Assembly (NCBI GenBank): GCA_019096195.1
Contig: JAGTXK010000055.1
Coordinates: 372,001-436,000 of the forward strand
Direction: 5' to 3'
Origin: Boletus sp. NGJ
Taxonomy: Eukaryota > Basidiomycota > Agaricomycetes > Boletales > Boletaceae
Length of the DNA stretch: 64,000 bases
Positions within the stretch are counted from its first letter, which is position 1; each line of letters begins with the position of its first letter. The notes under the pieces were generated by a model, which had not been told where the DNA came from, ran no database searches, and worked only from the letters and a program-made list of their open reading frames with translations. The position numbers and the translations under genes were made by a program. Shown piece by piece: positions 23,169-35,811 of this stretch.

Positions 23169-24455
23169 TCATGGCACGCGCAATTAGATTCCCAGGTAAA
23201 TGCATCGATATATCCCCCTAGCATCAAACGTTGTACTATAGGACTTTTGGCAAGGCATGTGGTAGCATACCCTCGGCTTATTTACATTCATTGGATAGTA
23301 CGTAATGTTATCGCGGTGGTTCGGGCGAGCGAATGTGTGCGATTCCGATTCCTGATTATGCAGGACCGGTGTAAACTCGTGAGCAAGCGAGTAGCTTACT
23401 AACTTGCGTCCGTTCCTATGTGTATAACTACATACAGGTGATGGCGACGGACCTCCGGTCACTCAAGTCGGTCGTAGAGTGAGGTTCGCTTCTTTGACAC
23501 ACGCCTGCGTTAGCACTTGTCTCGTCTCTGGGACGCTGCCACCCCAGCACACACTATCTTCGCAGTCCGAGGACCCGAGGACGCTGATGAGCGAGGCTGG
23601 CCCGACGAGACGCTGTTCGTCAAACATGGGGTATTGTGCAGCGTGTGTTCGATGTCAAGAAGAGCGTGGCGAAGGAGCGGCCTGCGCTTTTGCATCCAGC
23701 ATGGGAGATTATCCTGAAAGAGTTGGTATCGGGAAGGAAATCATGGTGACGATGTCATCCAGTCCTTAACTTGACTGTTCCCGATGAAACGTCTTTTGCC
23801 TGCCTAACAATCAAACGCTACAAGAGCTGCCAAAACCTTCCAATGTCACGCATAGTGCGGCCTAATCAATAATCGGCTATCACTGGATGAAATCGTGTGC
23901 TGGACGACGGATGCAAATAGAGGTACGGTTTTCACTCGCGTTTAGAGTTGATTAGATGTTTCATCCATGACACGTCGACAGTCCCCATCCCATACACGGT
24001 CTGAATACATTCTCCTCGGAGACTGTCCTCTTTTACACTTGGCGCGATCGCTGTACTCGATAGTTGGGAGACCTGGACGGAACGAGATCCAACGGATGGG
24101 CTTCCCAATCACACAGCGTTTTCTAGGGAGGTGTATCAACTCACACACTCCCACAACGTGTGCGGCCGCTCCTCCCCCCCTGAAGACTTTGCGAATGCCG
24201 CACGCAATTTGCCTGGGATACACTCTCACGTCACTAAAGTCTATCGATCCGCGGAGGTGTATTTTGAGAGAGAGCATTTAGTGCGCGTGCCGGGGTTAGT
24301 ATAAAGTCTAAGCTATGGCCTTGCAAAGCGAACACCATTGACAATTGTCAGCGCCACGATATTGGGGTGCTCTCTCGATTGGAACCGTAGCGAACCGGGT
24401 TCAACGCTCCTACGTCGGTACTCTGAATTCTTCTTCACCTTCCCAGTTGTCCGTG
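23169..24455. other. intergenic between the two MFS paralogs
   Basis: About 1.3 kb without a supported gene. TATAAAG at 24300-24306 is a plausible TATA box for copy 2, 150 bases before its ATG. No repeat explaining the tandem duplication was found by eye. Confidence 0.5.
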
Positions 24456-26981
24456 ATGGTCAAGTCTTCACAGCGAGAAAGGCACGCTGCAAAGCGGAAG
24501 GAGCCAGGTGTTTCCTGGGCGCAGGATGAGGTGCAAGTTCTGCCCGAGAACAGACTGGGTATCGTCAGCTTCGCTCTGGTGTGTACGATGTTCCTTGGAG
24601 CGCTGGACTACGTGAGTGAGAGACCTCGCTGCTATGGGATGGGTCTGATGGGGACACTGCAAGACTATTGTCGCGATTGCGCTCCCCACCATCGTAGGGC
24701 ATCTTCAGGGGGGAAATAGTTATAGCTGGGTCGGAAGGTATGCCTGACTCTTTCCATTATTCGTCATGTTAACACACGTTGCGCTAGTGCATACATGCTT
24801 ACAGCTGGCGCGTGTGGTCCCCTCTATGGAAAACTGTCCAATATGTTTGGTGCGGTTCTTCATTGTTGATGACACATGCAGACAACGTTCCTTATCCATG
24901 TACTAGGACGAAAACCGATCCTATACTCATGTATCTTTATATTCTTGGTGTGTTGTCCTGCTTGGAATGTGTGTCGTTTTGCTTATTATCGTCATGTCAG
25001 CTCGGATCAGCGCTTTGTGGGGCTGCGCAAAGTATGACTTGGTTGATCCTGTCCAGAGCACTCCAGGGGGTCGGCGGGGGCGGTATCATACAACTCTCAA
25101 TAATCACCATCTCAGATATCGTCCCGTTGAAAGAGTACGTATAGGAGGATCAGAAAGGTCCATTTCTTGAACCAACTGATCGATCTTGTAGTCGAGGACG
25201 ATATGGTGGGCTAATGGGCGCTACGTATGGTCTTGCGAGGTACTCCATTTACAAATTTGAGCTCCAGGTTCGTTGACTCTATTCTGAACAGTGTAACTGG
25301 ACCACTCCTTGGCGGCGTAAGCCTATATTGTTCGAAACGTCCGCCATGACGGCTAAATCTCCCAAGGCTTTATCGCAACATGTGTCGTGGAGATGGTGTT
25401 TCTTCATTAACTTGTACGTGCTTACTACAATGGGAACGTTTAATTCAGCACCTCTGACCACGAAAGCTCCAGGCCTATCGGTGGTATAGCAGCGACGCTG
25501 TTGTTTGTCTTTTTAAACGTTCATCCACCTCCGAAACGCCCGCTTCGTGACCAAATCGCCGAACTCGATTTTATCGGACTTTTCAGTCTTGTCGCAGGCG
25601 TCGTTTGCCTCCTCATAGGGCTCAACTTTGGCGGGAATTGTCAGTCTTTTGTGCTATTATGCTTGTTGTGTTGACCGGTTGAATCCTTGGCTTTTTGGAG
25701 GGTCAGAACCCCGGACGATCGCCCCGTTTGCCGTGGGAGTGACTCTACTCGTTGTCGGCATGGTCAACGAAGCGCTCACAAAACGCGCGGCTATCCTCCC
25801 TCCCCGTTTATTCAGGGTAAATATCAAGCTCGAGGTTTGCACCCTGTTTCTGACAGTGTTTACAAAGACGCGAACGACTGGATGTCTTATGGCTACTGCG
25901 TTTCTCCACAACTTTGTTTTCTTGTCGACAATGTAGTGAGTATAGACAACGCGGTCCGAGTCTCAGTAGCATCGCACTGATTCGAATCTTAGTTATCTTC
26001 CCCTGTTTTACCAAGGTTTTACTTTTCTGGTTGTGTCGCGTGCAAACATTTGATTGACATTTGATTTCTCCAGTACTTGGTTCTTCGGTGACTGGTGCAG
26101 GAGTCAAGTACCTATTTTTCCTTGTGCTCGAATTTCCAGCCTACTCACCCTTTGAATTCAGAATGCTTCCGTACATCCTCGTGTCTTCCTCGTTCTCCAT
26201 CATCTCTGGATTCATTGTCTCAAAGATGAGAAGAAACCTCCCAGGGATCTGGTTCGGGAGTACGTTCTTGCTCATAGGCACAGGCCTTCTCATCATGTTG
26301 GATTACACCTCAAGCATGTATGTTTTTTTTTACTCTTGAGGAAGTACTTTACGATGCTCAACGATTCAAAGTGCCGAACAAGAGGCATTTCCTCTGATCG
26401 CAGGCATCGGAGGAGGGTTTCTATTTCAGGTTCCGATAGTGGCACTTCAGGCAGCGATGCCTGTGAAGGATATGGCTACCGCGACGAGCGGCTTTATGTT
26501 CCTTCGGTAAGTATCCATTTCTATTCAGTTCAACAGAACTGAACGAGGGTTGCAGCGCGCTAGGCGGTGCCGTAGGACTTGCCGTTGGCGAGGCTACTCT
26601 CGCCAACGTGCTTCCCCGAAAACTCGCAGCCATCCCAAACTTTGCTTGTTCCGGGCTTAGTGAGGACATCGCAACGCTCAACGATAACATCGGCCAAGTC
26701 CACCTGATCCCTGTGTGTTCCCACGTATTCATTCGTCATTGTCATTGACGAAGAGCACTGAACACGACCAGGATGCTACCCTTCGTAATGCGGTGTTACA
26801 CGCGTGGGCGCGTTCGATCGCAACGATATGGATGGTGACAACGGCGTTGGCTGGTATTGCCCTAATTTTGACGCTGTGCTTGCGGGAGTACTCGATGAAC
26901 CGCAAGACGGTGTACAGCAGGGACGTTGAGGATGCGAAAGACGGCGAGAAAAAGGTGGTGGTTGTGGAGGTTCAGAAATGA
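24456..26981 (+). CDS. MFS drug:H+ antiporter, DHA2 (14-TM) type, copy 2
   Basis: Tandem paralog of the gene at 20551 with the same exon pattern; every intron position I checked is shared. The ATG at 24456 (MVKSSQRERHAAKRK) aligns with the copy 1 start; the frame stays open further up to 24345, but that extension has no counterpart in copy 1. Signatures: TIVAIALPTIVGHLQGG, GACGPLYGKLSNMFGRKP, RALQGVGGGGIIQL, GPLLGG, HVSWRWCFFINLPIGGI, KRPLRDQIAELDFIGL, PLFYQVLGSSVTGAG, LIMLDYTSS and VALQAAMPVKDMATATSGFMF. All exons join in one frame, so this copy looks intact. The tail is shorter than in copy 1, ending in a Val-rich stretch. Substrate unknown; the family exports toxins, antifungals and some metabolites. 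Confidence 0.9.
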
Positions 26982-27533
26982 ACCCATAGATTTGGTCCAT
27001 GATGTATGTATTCGGTGTAATATTTATGTACAAGAGCGCTTGTGGCCTCAGTGCTGAGCTTGTGGTTGATTTGACTCGGAAAGGCACTGAACGGACGAAT
27101 TAGAGATATGTAACAAAAAAAAAATTAATGGGGGCGGTTCAGGGATGGCTGTGGATGCACCTCTGCCGCTGCTTGTCGAGCAGGCAGAGCGCAGCGTCGG
27201 CAGCAAATGCGCTAGACAAAGAGCATCAGCGCGCTCGGATACTTGGCAAACCAGGTTTAGATTGTCCTGATCATCAGGTGCTGGCAGCAAGCTGCCATTA
27301 CCTAGACCATGGCAAGACCAAACTCAAACTGTGCAAGTGTGTTCAGCAGACTAGCAGTCTTGTAATCCCGTTTTAGGAATGACATTCACATGGGATACGC
27401 AAGCTGAGCTTAGCTTGTTGAGCCAATTTACCACCGCGACTCTGACTTTTATAAGTCACACGGTTCACGACGGCGTCGCACATCTCTGGCCTGGCAGCCA
27501 CGTTCGCCTTGACGAGTGGGTGAGACTAAGGAG
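26982..27533. other. intergenic
   Basis: No supported gene. It contains an A-run (about 27115-27123) and presumably the promoter of the downstream SLC44-like gene. Confidence 0.5.
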
Positions 27534-30233
27534 ATGGCAAAATCCTTTGCGCAGTATGCCTCCCAGTTTTTGTTGCAGCAGCAGAATCCAGAGTCAAGTC
27601 TGTCCTCCTCACACCCTCTGTTCTTTTCATTCACAACCGACGAGGGGTCTCGTGCAGGCAGCGACCACAACAGCGAGCTCGACGACCTTGACGATCCTCA
27701 TCTACGTGAAATGAGCAGGATGTCCAGCAAAGGAGATTATAGGAGTCGCAGTCACGAAATAGAGGAGGATCCGTATCTCCGTCTGGACGAGGAAGATATG
27801 CCGCCAGGGGCTTCTCGCCATGCCTCCCAGTCGATACCGTTGATGGCGTCTGACTACGGCCAGGCTGAATCTCAGGAGTTTCCAAAAGGCTGGCTGGCTC
27901 ACCAAGCATCTCCTCCTCGACGTCTCCGCGCCTCCTCACCCTCCCCTTCCAGGTCCTCCTTCGACTCACCGGGGTCCATAGCGGGTCCATCACACCCCAT
28001 ACAACCTATCCTGAGCGCGCAGTCGCCTCCGCCTCCACCTCCTCCGACACGTACTCGGGAACCCGTATCCTTATCTCTGACAGAATCTCTGCTACCGAGA
28101 GACGGTACTTCTCGCCCGATTGACGTATTCTCGCTACCGGACCCTCGTCACATTTCGCGCGCCCGTCGGAAGTTCAACGATTCGTACTGGACTAATCTAT
28201 GGTGCACTGGAGTCACAATATGTTTCTTCTTCTCCATCTTGCTCATCTTCATTGCTCGTCGGCCTAACAAAATAAGGGGCCCTTTGCCATACCTCACTCT
28301 GCTGCACACAGTACCGTTGCTCACCATCTTGACATTCGTGAGCGCCGCCGTTGCTTATGCACACATCTTCCTCTTGCGGATATTCGTCAAACCCGTTATG
28401 GTCGTCACCTCAGTATTTATACCAGTCACGCTCTTCATTTCTGCAGTATGGGCCTTTGTTGGCAGTTTCATGTGGGACGGTGAACAGGAGCCAACATGGG
28501 GCGAGACCGTCGGGTAAGTCACGTCCGATATCTCATCCTCCGAAAGTCATAACTGACTTGAAACATAGACTACGCTTGTTTTCTGTCATCCCCCTCGTCT
28601 TGTCCATACTTACCGCTCGACGTTTAATCGACCTTCCACGCAAGATCCATTCCACATCGTCCATCCTTGACCTCACATCGCGGCTTTTGATGTCGAATCC
28701 TTTTCTCCTGGCACTTTCACCCGCCATCCTTCTCGTGGTATTAATTGCCTCGATCCCTTTCATCACACTCATTTTCCGTCTCCTGTTGATGGGCTACTTT
28801 GAAAGTGTGCAGGATCGGTACGAATGGCATATCAAGGAATGGGCAGATTGGGCAATCGTTGGCGCTATTGGGGTGTGGCTCTGGAGTTGGGGCGTTGCAC
28901 GAGGCATTTTACGTACTACTTGTGCGGGAGTCATTGGTGCATGGTATTATGCAGAGTGAGTACCTTTTTGTTCATCCCCTTCGTTTCCTCACTCGTTTCA
29001 TGTTTCAGCTTAAATCAACCCCTACCACTTCCAACGGATACGCATATTATTCACGGTGCTATCCTTCGCTCCACTTATCCATCTCTGGGGTCCATCGTTC
29101 TGAGTGCACTTATCATGGCTGCCATTCGTATGCTCACACTCTTGACCATCGCGTTGCGTCTCCTGCCTTCGTACTTCCCGCTTGTTCTCCGCCCCTGGCT
29201 TCAACCACTCACGATGGGTGCTGGTATGGCGGTAGGCTACTTGGAGAGCGTGACAACGTCGTTTAGCAAGTATGCTCTCGTGTATACTGGCCTTACCGGT
29301 GATCCATTCCTACCGAGCGCAAGACGGGCCCGTGCTCTCACAGCGGCCGTGGAGTCTGCGGAAGCAGGGCGTTTCAGGCGGAAGTTCAAGACTGAGCGTA
29401 CGGCGATCTAGCTTTCCGATCGTCAGGAACTGATTTTTTTTTTTCTAGCTCAACTTACGATGCTCACGTACACACCCTTGACGCTTACGTTTCCATTTGC
29501 GCTCTTGACCTATCTGTTCGTCGCTCACACTTTGAACGCTCCGGACTCTGCCCTTGGGGCTGCTGTGTTGGCTGGCGGCGTGACAGCGCTTGTTGGTTTA
29601 TTCTGTGTTGGTCTTGTAGAAGACACGTAAGCCCTCCCTGTTGTCTCTCTGATGTGTTGATGACCATGCTCTAGTGCGGATGTCTTGTACCTCTGCTATT
29701 GCATTGACAAGGATGAGGGCAAGAAGCGGAGGGAAGAAGTTTTCGCCGCAGTAAGCCATCCTCGCTTCCGCTCTGCACATTTCGCTCTGATGCGTTTGCT
29801 ATAGTTTGAGTACGATCTACAACCCAAACCCCAGACCACTGCAACGCCACCCCGCCCTCAGCCACCTACACAAATCCTGCTGCAATGTAATACTCCAGCC
29901 AGGACTCAACCTTTGTCTATGACTCCTCCTCCCCAAGCCATACGTCTTCCGCAGTCCCCGCAACATAACGCGTCTCCTCGGACGCGTGCCATTCAGCCTG
30001 TTGCTCCTCCAGAGACAATACAGCCACTTCCACCAAGAACACCGGATACGGATATTGATCCGTTCGAACATGAGCCGTATGTGCCCGAGGACCATCACCA
30101 ACCAGAACTGCACCCAGCAACACCCTATAGCCTCTCCTCTGAGATAGAGCCCTCAACTTACGCCAATCACGAAGAAGACGACCAAGATGCAAACGAAGAG
30201 TCACAATTGTTCCCCGGGTCCGGGTTATTCTGA
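27534..30233 (+). CDS. PNS1: choline-transporter-like (Pns1/SLC44 family) membrane protein
   Basis: Polytopic plasma-membrane protein of the CTL/SLC44 family (yeast Pns1). The ATG at 27534 (MAKSFAQYASQFL) is preferred to an upstream in-frame non-ATG codon. Residues 1 to ~215 are a cytosolic, Ser/Pro-rich region with a poly-Pro run. Membrane segments follow: VTICFFFSILLIFIA, LLTILTFVSAAVAYAHIF, VVTSVFIPVTLFISAVW, LSPAILLVVLIASIPFI, WAIVGAIGVWLWSWGVA and others. Conserved family blocks include the segment around GVIGAWYYAD, GSIVLSALIMA, YTGLTGDPFLPSARRA, FRRKFKTE and the late VEDTADVLYLCYCIDKDEG. The intron after KFKTE begins GTACGG (29398) and ends TAG at 29450; unspliced reading stops there falsely. 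The C-terminal 130 residues are a Pro/Gln-rich cytosolic tail. Five or more introns keep the frame. Confidence 0.88.
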
Positions 30234-30504
30234 GCATGGCGGAACCCTTGGGGGGGACTGCTCTGGCTTCTTGATTCTTGATGTCTGAGGCGTTAGACGC
30301 GTTAGACAGGCGAATCGAGATTCATTCAAATTAGGTCTAGATCATTGAATGACCGTGCTGGACTGTACATTTTTTCTTGTATTTACTGTATCCATTCAAC
30401 CCGTAAATTCTCTTGCATCCGTAGTGGTAAAGTGCCGGTGTGTCACTCCCGTCACAGGTCACTTGTTCACCTCCACCGAAACGCGTCCAAATTGAATATC
30501 GACA

Positions 30505-30940
30505 ATGTCTTTACTTGCCATTCCTCGAGTGACGTTCCGGAGAACTTTTTCGCTTCACTTGGCACGCGGGTACGCTTCGACGTCGAGCAGCAATTCTAGT
30601 TCGAGCCAACCCCCCAAAACCGAACCCACTAAAAGTACGTCTCGAGACAACGCCTCAAAGTCGTGATGATGCTCACCATCCCCTGCACACACACGCACAC
30701 ACACACAAAGACGTCGTATCGTCATGTCCAGCTGGCGCCGTACTGACCGGACTTAACTACTTGAAGGGCGAACCAGCCATCCTCGCGAAACCGGACGAAG
30801 AGTACCCCGCGTGGCTTTGGGATCTCACGAAACCCAAGGTGCTCGAGGACGATGGACCGGGTGGGAAGGCGGAGAAAAGGCAGTTGAGATTGTCGCATCG
30901 CCAAGCGCTAAAGGATCGCAATTTGTTCAAGGCCAAGTAG
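30505..30940 (+). CDS. MRPL37: mitochondrial large-subunit ribosomal protein mL54
   Basis: Component of the mitoribosomal large subunit (bacterial-type numbering mL54; yeast Mrpl37). Two exons, 30505-30634 and 30711-30940, give 119 residues. The N-terminus (MSLLAIPRVTFRRTFSLHLARG) is a typical mitochondrial presequence. The conserved core begins SSCPAGAVLTGLNYLKG and continues with PDEEYPAWLWDL, the DDGPGGKAEKRQLRL block and a basic end ALKDRNLFKAK. The 76-nt intron carries a CA-repeat tract (about 30685-30708) at its 3' side. It follows the SLC44 gene on the same strand and converges on the WD40 gene, 170 bp apart. Confidence 0.92.
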
Positions 30941-31110
30941 ATGTCTCGCTTTTGTTTCGTTTTTTTTTTGTTTCTTTTTTTAGTGAGTCCGACGTTGTCC
31001 ATGGGCTGCGTCGTACGCTGACGCGGTTGCGCACCGCACAAGGGTAGTTGCATAGATTGAATGTGTGCTTTTTGGATACAATGCGTGTCGATCACGATCT
31101 GCTCGCTAAA

Positions 31111-34100
31111 CTATGCTTCCTCGACCGACTCGTCTGACGCCACGTCGACTTCTTTTCTCATCTTTGGTACGCTCACGTACGGCGTTTTGTCTTTGATCCA
31201 TCTCCCCATCACCCAGTCCACTCTGCAAAGTCCTGATGCGGTTGCGGAGGCTAAGAGCGGCGCGCCTCCGAGGCCGTTTCCATTGTTCCATGCCACTCGG
31301 GTGACGCCAATGTCTGGTGGCCATACGCCCGTGCTGGTGCTGCGACCGCTAGCCTCTGCATCTTCCTTCTCTTCCTGTGCCTTGCCTTTGGTGTTGGTCG
31401 ACCTTTCTTGCGTTTCCTGCAGCTCTAGCTCAGTGTTGGTGAAAGACAAGACCCTGTGGATTGACCTGCGGAAGGAAATGGTCGAGCATACGGAAGTCTC
31501 CAGTTTTGCGACTATAATCAAGTTGAAAGATCTTGTGAACGAGGAATGGCTGAGATTGGATGCTCGTCAACGTGTCCAGCATTTGGACTGTGAGTTGCAT
31601 CGGACGCACGACTGTTCCACCTCTCCGCGTAGACCTGAGCGTGTTGGTGGTCGTACACGAACCATCGGCCGATCCGACAGCGAGTTGAGGATGATAGTCC
31701 GATACGCTCACGCTCTACGGCGAGTCATCAAAAGTGTCATGCGACAGTAAACACTGAACCAACCCAAACAGGCCCATCTGGTTCCATCAGAACATGACCG
31801 CGCCCCAGCATGCTCGGCGAGACGGAATACGACTTGACAGTGTTGTCGTGGTCGATCATGATCGGGCCCGTCGCAAACGCGGAATAGGCCGCACTGTTGA
31901 TGACGTCTGTTTCAGCCAACGATTCTGATCAGACAGGATGGTTGTGTGAGGTGATGCAAGTGACAACGTGCCTCTTGTCCGGTTGACGACGTTCCCGTGT
32001 GGCTCCCGGATGTCTGTGAGACATTCTACGCCATCGTAGCCGCCGCTCGCGATGACTGTTGGATCCTCGGATAGGTTGGGCACGCCGGACCCATCTGTAG
32101 GTGGCACCCGAATCCATGCGAGTGCACGAATGGCGGACTGGTGTACGGCAATGAAATGCGTCGGAAAGACGTCTGAGAGGAGCATACAACGTCGTATCAT
32201 GGACGAAAAAAAAGGGGGGGCCATTGAACTTACGAAGAGCCTCGCCGCTATCCAATGCATGTTTGACGTTGTAGACGGCGAGGCAACCTTGGAACGCGTT
32301 ACTCCGTGCGGCAATTACAATCAGGAGATCTCACCATTCGTGAGACCCACAACGAGGACTTCGCTATTTGCCCAATCAAGGGACCAACATGACGTTCCTT
32401 CATGTTCAATGCGTAGGACGGGCTCGGGTAATTTGACTGTCCAAGATCGGTACTTATTACTGATAGCGAAAAAAAAAGAAGTGCACACCAAAGACAGGGT
32501 GAGTGGTATTGTCACCCGGAGGTCTTACGTCCACAGGATCTGGTGCAACGTATATAGAGAGTGACCCGTCCTCGAACGTTCCGGCCAGTATACCTATTTT
32601 TCGAGGATTTCTGGGTCGTGCGCCTTCCCACTTTGGTGGGCTCTTGTGTTAGTTCCTGTTTACGGATTTTTTTCGGCAAAGACGAGGACGAACTTGGTCA
32701 TGAGTGGGCAATGGACACCACTTGATTTCCTGAGCTGGCCCGCTGTCCAGGCATAACACCATTTCACAACGAATTTCGGCTGGATCACACCGAGGGCGAT
32801 CTTCGTCCATCGCATTCTCGCCTCGGGTTCTAGGTTTCAAAGTCCATATTTGGACGCAGGCAGGGGAAGGATGAGGAACCTTGACACCGATAGCTGGGGC
32901 ATGCGAGCGCGTTGGAAAGGGGGCAACAGCTAAATAATGTCTGGACTGCCGAGCTGACTGCCGCTAAGTGCGAATCACATGAAACGGCGACGAAAATTGG
33001 CACCCTTACCAGGGCGATCTGCTTGATAAATCGGACACCAATCTATTCCCCACGTAGGGGAGCCCGCATTGAAGATGTACCCCGTACCGTCCTCGAAATA
33101 CTCGGCTTGAGGCGTCCTCAGGTCATTGCCGTCAATGGGATGTCATAAATGCGTTCACGTACAGGTAGAAACACTGTCGAACATATTGAAAGCGACGCGC
33201 GTCTGTCTATCATGCGGGCCCACGTAGCAGTTGACTTGAGGTGGTGGCTTAAATTGCCCGTCCTCAGTCATGACCGAATCTGTGGGCAAATACTTTAGAG
33301 CATCCCTGTATTTTTAGTTCAAGAACAGCTTGAGTACAAAATCACAAAGCGAGCCATTTGCCACACACTCGTTACTCAACACCTCCCACCCAGGTCGTAC
33401 GGATACGTTCTGGTACACCCTGGGACGCCGAGAAGACTCTTTCTCGGAACCAGCACCTGAACCGATACTTTCTTTGTAACAGGATCTATCTTCCATGATT
33501 TGCCAGACAGGACCGGCACCGACATTGAAGCCCCATGCTTTGCTAACCCTGTCAATGAGGGAATGATCGGCGGTCATACTGTTCGTCGGAACGATACGAG
33601 GTTCCTTGAATAGTGAGGGGGGCTCATCCAGTCGTTCAACCATGTCTTTCCTAAGGAACACTGGTATCGCTCGGTGTCGATGGTGTGCGCTCGGACTTGG
33701 TAACGCGTACATCTTCGCCGCCCGAGGGGCCAGTAGAGGCGGCATAGATACGGAGGGTACACGAGTAACTTGTTGCACCTTGGGAGGGAGCCTGCGTGAC
33801 TGTTCTTTCCGTGTTTTCGAGGATGCGAACATGAGAGAGCTACTCGGGTCGGTCGTGCTAGAAGTGGGGGCTCGGGGCTTGCGAGCTCGAGAAGTCCGAG
33901 TCGTCTTGCGACTCCGTTTCGTCGGTGTTTCCTCCACCTCGGATTCTGGGTCTTCGACATCTTCATCCTCGTCGCTGGACGGCACTTTCTTTGAACCTCT
34001 GGGGCCCTTGTCAGGTTCGAATTCGCTTCCGCTATTATCCTCTTCGTCCATTAGATGGACTTTTGAGGGACCTGCTACGTTTCCGTGGTCTTCATTACCG

Positions 34101-34159
34101 TAGCCTGCAAGGACGGCATAACTTGTGGGTGGCTTTCTTGGGCGAAGCTCACGAGGCAT
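31111..34159 (-). CDS. WD40-repeat protein, probable TFIIIC subunit 6 (Tfc6/Sfc6-like)
   Basis: Likely subunit of the RNA polymerase III factor TFIIIC (tau91/Tfc6, human GTF3C2 family). The ATG at 34159 starts MPRELRPRKPPTSYAVLAGYG. The first ~160 residues are acidic then basic with an AT-hook-like RKPRAP. A small folded section follows (HRHRAIPVFLRKDMV, RVSKAWGFNVGAGPVW, RPRVYQNVSVRPGWEVL). The second half, over several exons, reads as divergent WD repeats: GSPTWGIDWCPIYQADRP, EIKWCPLPTHD, GTFEDGSLSIYV, SLDWANSEVLVVGLTNGEI, IRALAWIRVPP, VIASGGYDGVECLTDIREP, YHPQLAVGSADGS. The end (WPPDIGVTRVAWNNGNGLGG…) stops at 31111. The TFIIIC assignment rests on overall architecture and blocks such as GIDWCPIYQADRP, so it could be another nuclear WD40 protein. 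It is divergent from CSM3. Confidence 0.65.
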
Positions 34160-34288
34160 CGTGTGCTCTGTCGAGTCTGTGAATTACAGTATGGGGTCGC
34201 CCGGTTGAGGTCTGAATCAATTAGAGGCTGTTCGTAGGATAATCGCGTCGCGCAAACACACCAAAATAACGCGTGGCCTCACTCCATC
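34160..34288. promoter_or_regulatory. short bidirectional promoter
   Basis: Only 129 bases separate the start codons of the WD40 (-) and CSM3 (+) genes, so both transcripts must start from this interval. No TATA box was seen, as is common for shared housekeeping promoters. Confidence 0.55.
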
Positions 34289-35706
34289 ATGTCTCTCAAT
34301 GACATCTGGGACGAGCCCATCGCGTCTCCACCAAAACCCGCGCCAACCGATGATGATTTCAGCCCTCTAAAACGTCCCCACCAATCCCTTTTTTTCTCCG
34401 ACAGCGACAGCGACTACGAACGGCCCCCAAAGCGTGCAACCCCGGCTCCGCCTCCAGCTAAGCCAGACGTCGATGCCTTGTTTGAGGACCTCGACAAGGA
34501 CGGGGAATACGATGACTTGAGATATAAGCCGCTTGCACCGGCGTTGGACCTTGAGAAACTTGCCAAAGAAGCAGAGGCGAGACATGCACGTGCACGACAA
34601 ACGGCCCCTTCGCAGACCTTAGCAGGCGGTTCGAAAACAGCAGCTTCTGGTGGCGCCGGTAATGATCAGTCTGGAAAAGACGAAGGGAAGGGCAAGCCTG
34701 GTGATGGAGAGAAAAAGGGTCGAAAAGTTCTGCCAAAGTTGGATGAAGAAAGGCTGGTAGGACCTGAGGGCTTTCCATCACTCGTCAAGGACATCGAGGG
34801 ATTTATACCAAAGGGTAAAGGAAACGAGGTGCACCCCCACTCTCCTTGTACGTTGTATGCTTACGCTGACCAACGACTCCTTCAGCATGCGGATCTCATT
34901 CGGTTATTGCAGGTATACCAGTTCTGGACCCACAAGATGTATCCAAAGACTTCGTTCAAAGATACAGTCAACCGTGTTGAGAAATTATGTCACTCCAAAC
35001 GCATGCAGGTAGATGTCCGAGTACCTTGACTAGTGATTATTCTCTGAGTCGCATGCACCACAAGGTTCGCCTGAGCGTATGGCGGGATGAATTCAAAGGT
35101 GTCATAAACGACGCGAAGTCGGCCGACGGTCCGGATGTCATCGATCTTACCGAACCCACGCTTGTCGGGACTGAAGACGACGGAGACGACAAAGATTCAG
35201 AGAATGCCCAGTTAAAGAGCGACCGAGCGTCCTCGGGCGCTCCCTCGCTCCCCCCTGCGTCCTCGGAGGCAGATGACGATGACTTTGACATTGACGCAGT
35301 GATCAGGGCTGAGGAAGAACGGCTTGTTGCACTCCGCGCGGCGAAGGCTGACTCTGGGTCACCGCACACGTCAATTTCACCGACACTTTTGGGTGAAGCT
35401 TCGTCCAGAAACGGTCCCGATGCAAGTGTGATGGACGTCGACGAAGCAAGTCTTTGGGATGCCTTTGATGAACCACAAACACTGTTGGATCCACATCAGA
35501 GTGCCCCCTCGACATCTATACCCGTAGGTGACGACGAGGATATGTGGAATATTGTCGACGAGATGGAACAAGGGGAACAGAGTAAACTGGCCAAAACACA
35601 GATACCATTATCGGGGGTCAATGTTACACCTTCGTTGGACAGTACTAATAGCGGGAACACCTCACGTGCAACCAATGACGATGACTGGGACGAGATGTAC
35701 TCATAG
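34289..35706 (+). CDS. CSM3: replication fork protection complex subunit Csm3/Swi3 (TIPIN)
   Basis: Partner of Tof1/Swi1 (Timeless) that stabilises stalled replication forks and supports checkpoint signalling. The ATG at 34289 starts MSLNDIWDEPIASPPKP. After a disordered, Pro/Asp-rich N-terminus comes the Swi3 domain (Pfam-type), starting RKVLPKLDEERLVGPEGFP and continuing SLVKDIEGFIPKGKGNE|HADLIRLLQVYQFWTHKMYP|KTSFKDTVNRVEKLCHSKRMQ|VRLSVWRDEFKGV. Two introns inside this region (after KGNE and after KRMQ) are in phase 0. The C-terminal half is long, acidic and Ser-rich, with DDDDFDIDAVIRAEEERL and DEDMWNIVDEM, ending DDWDEMYS. Length and domain order fit fungal homologs. Confidence 0.92.
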
Positions 35707-35811
35707 ACCATAATATGTATCGCACTTAAATTTACAGTAAATAAACACGGTGGTTTGTGGCCCAAGCGCCAACATTCATTTATCATTATAGAAGGTGCGT
35801 TGGATCCGTGG

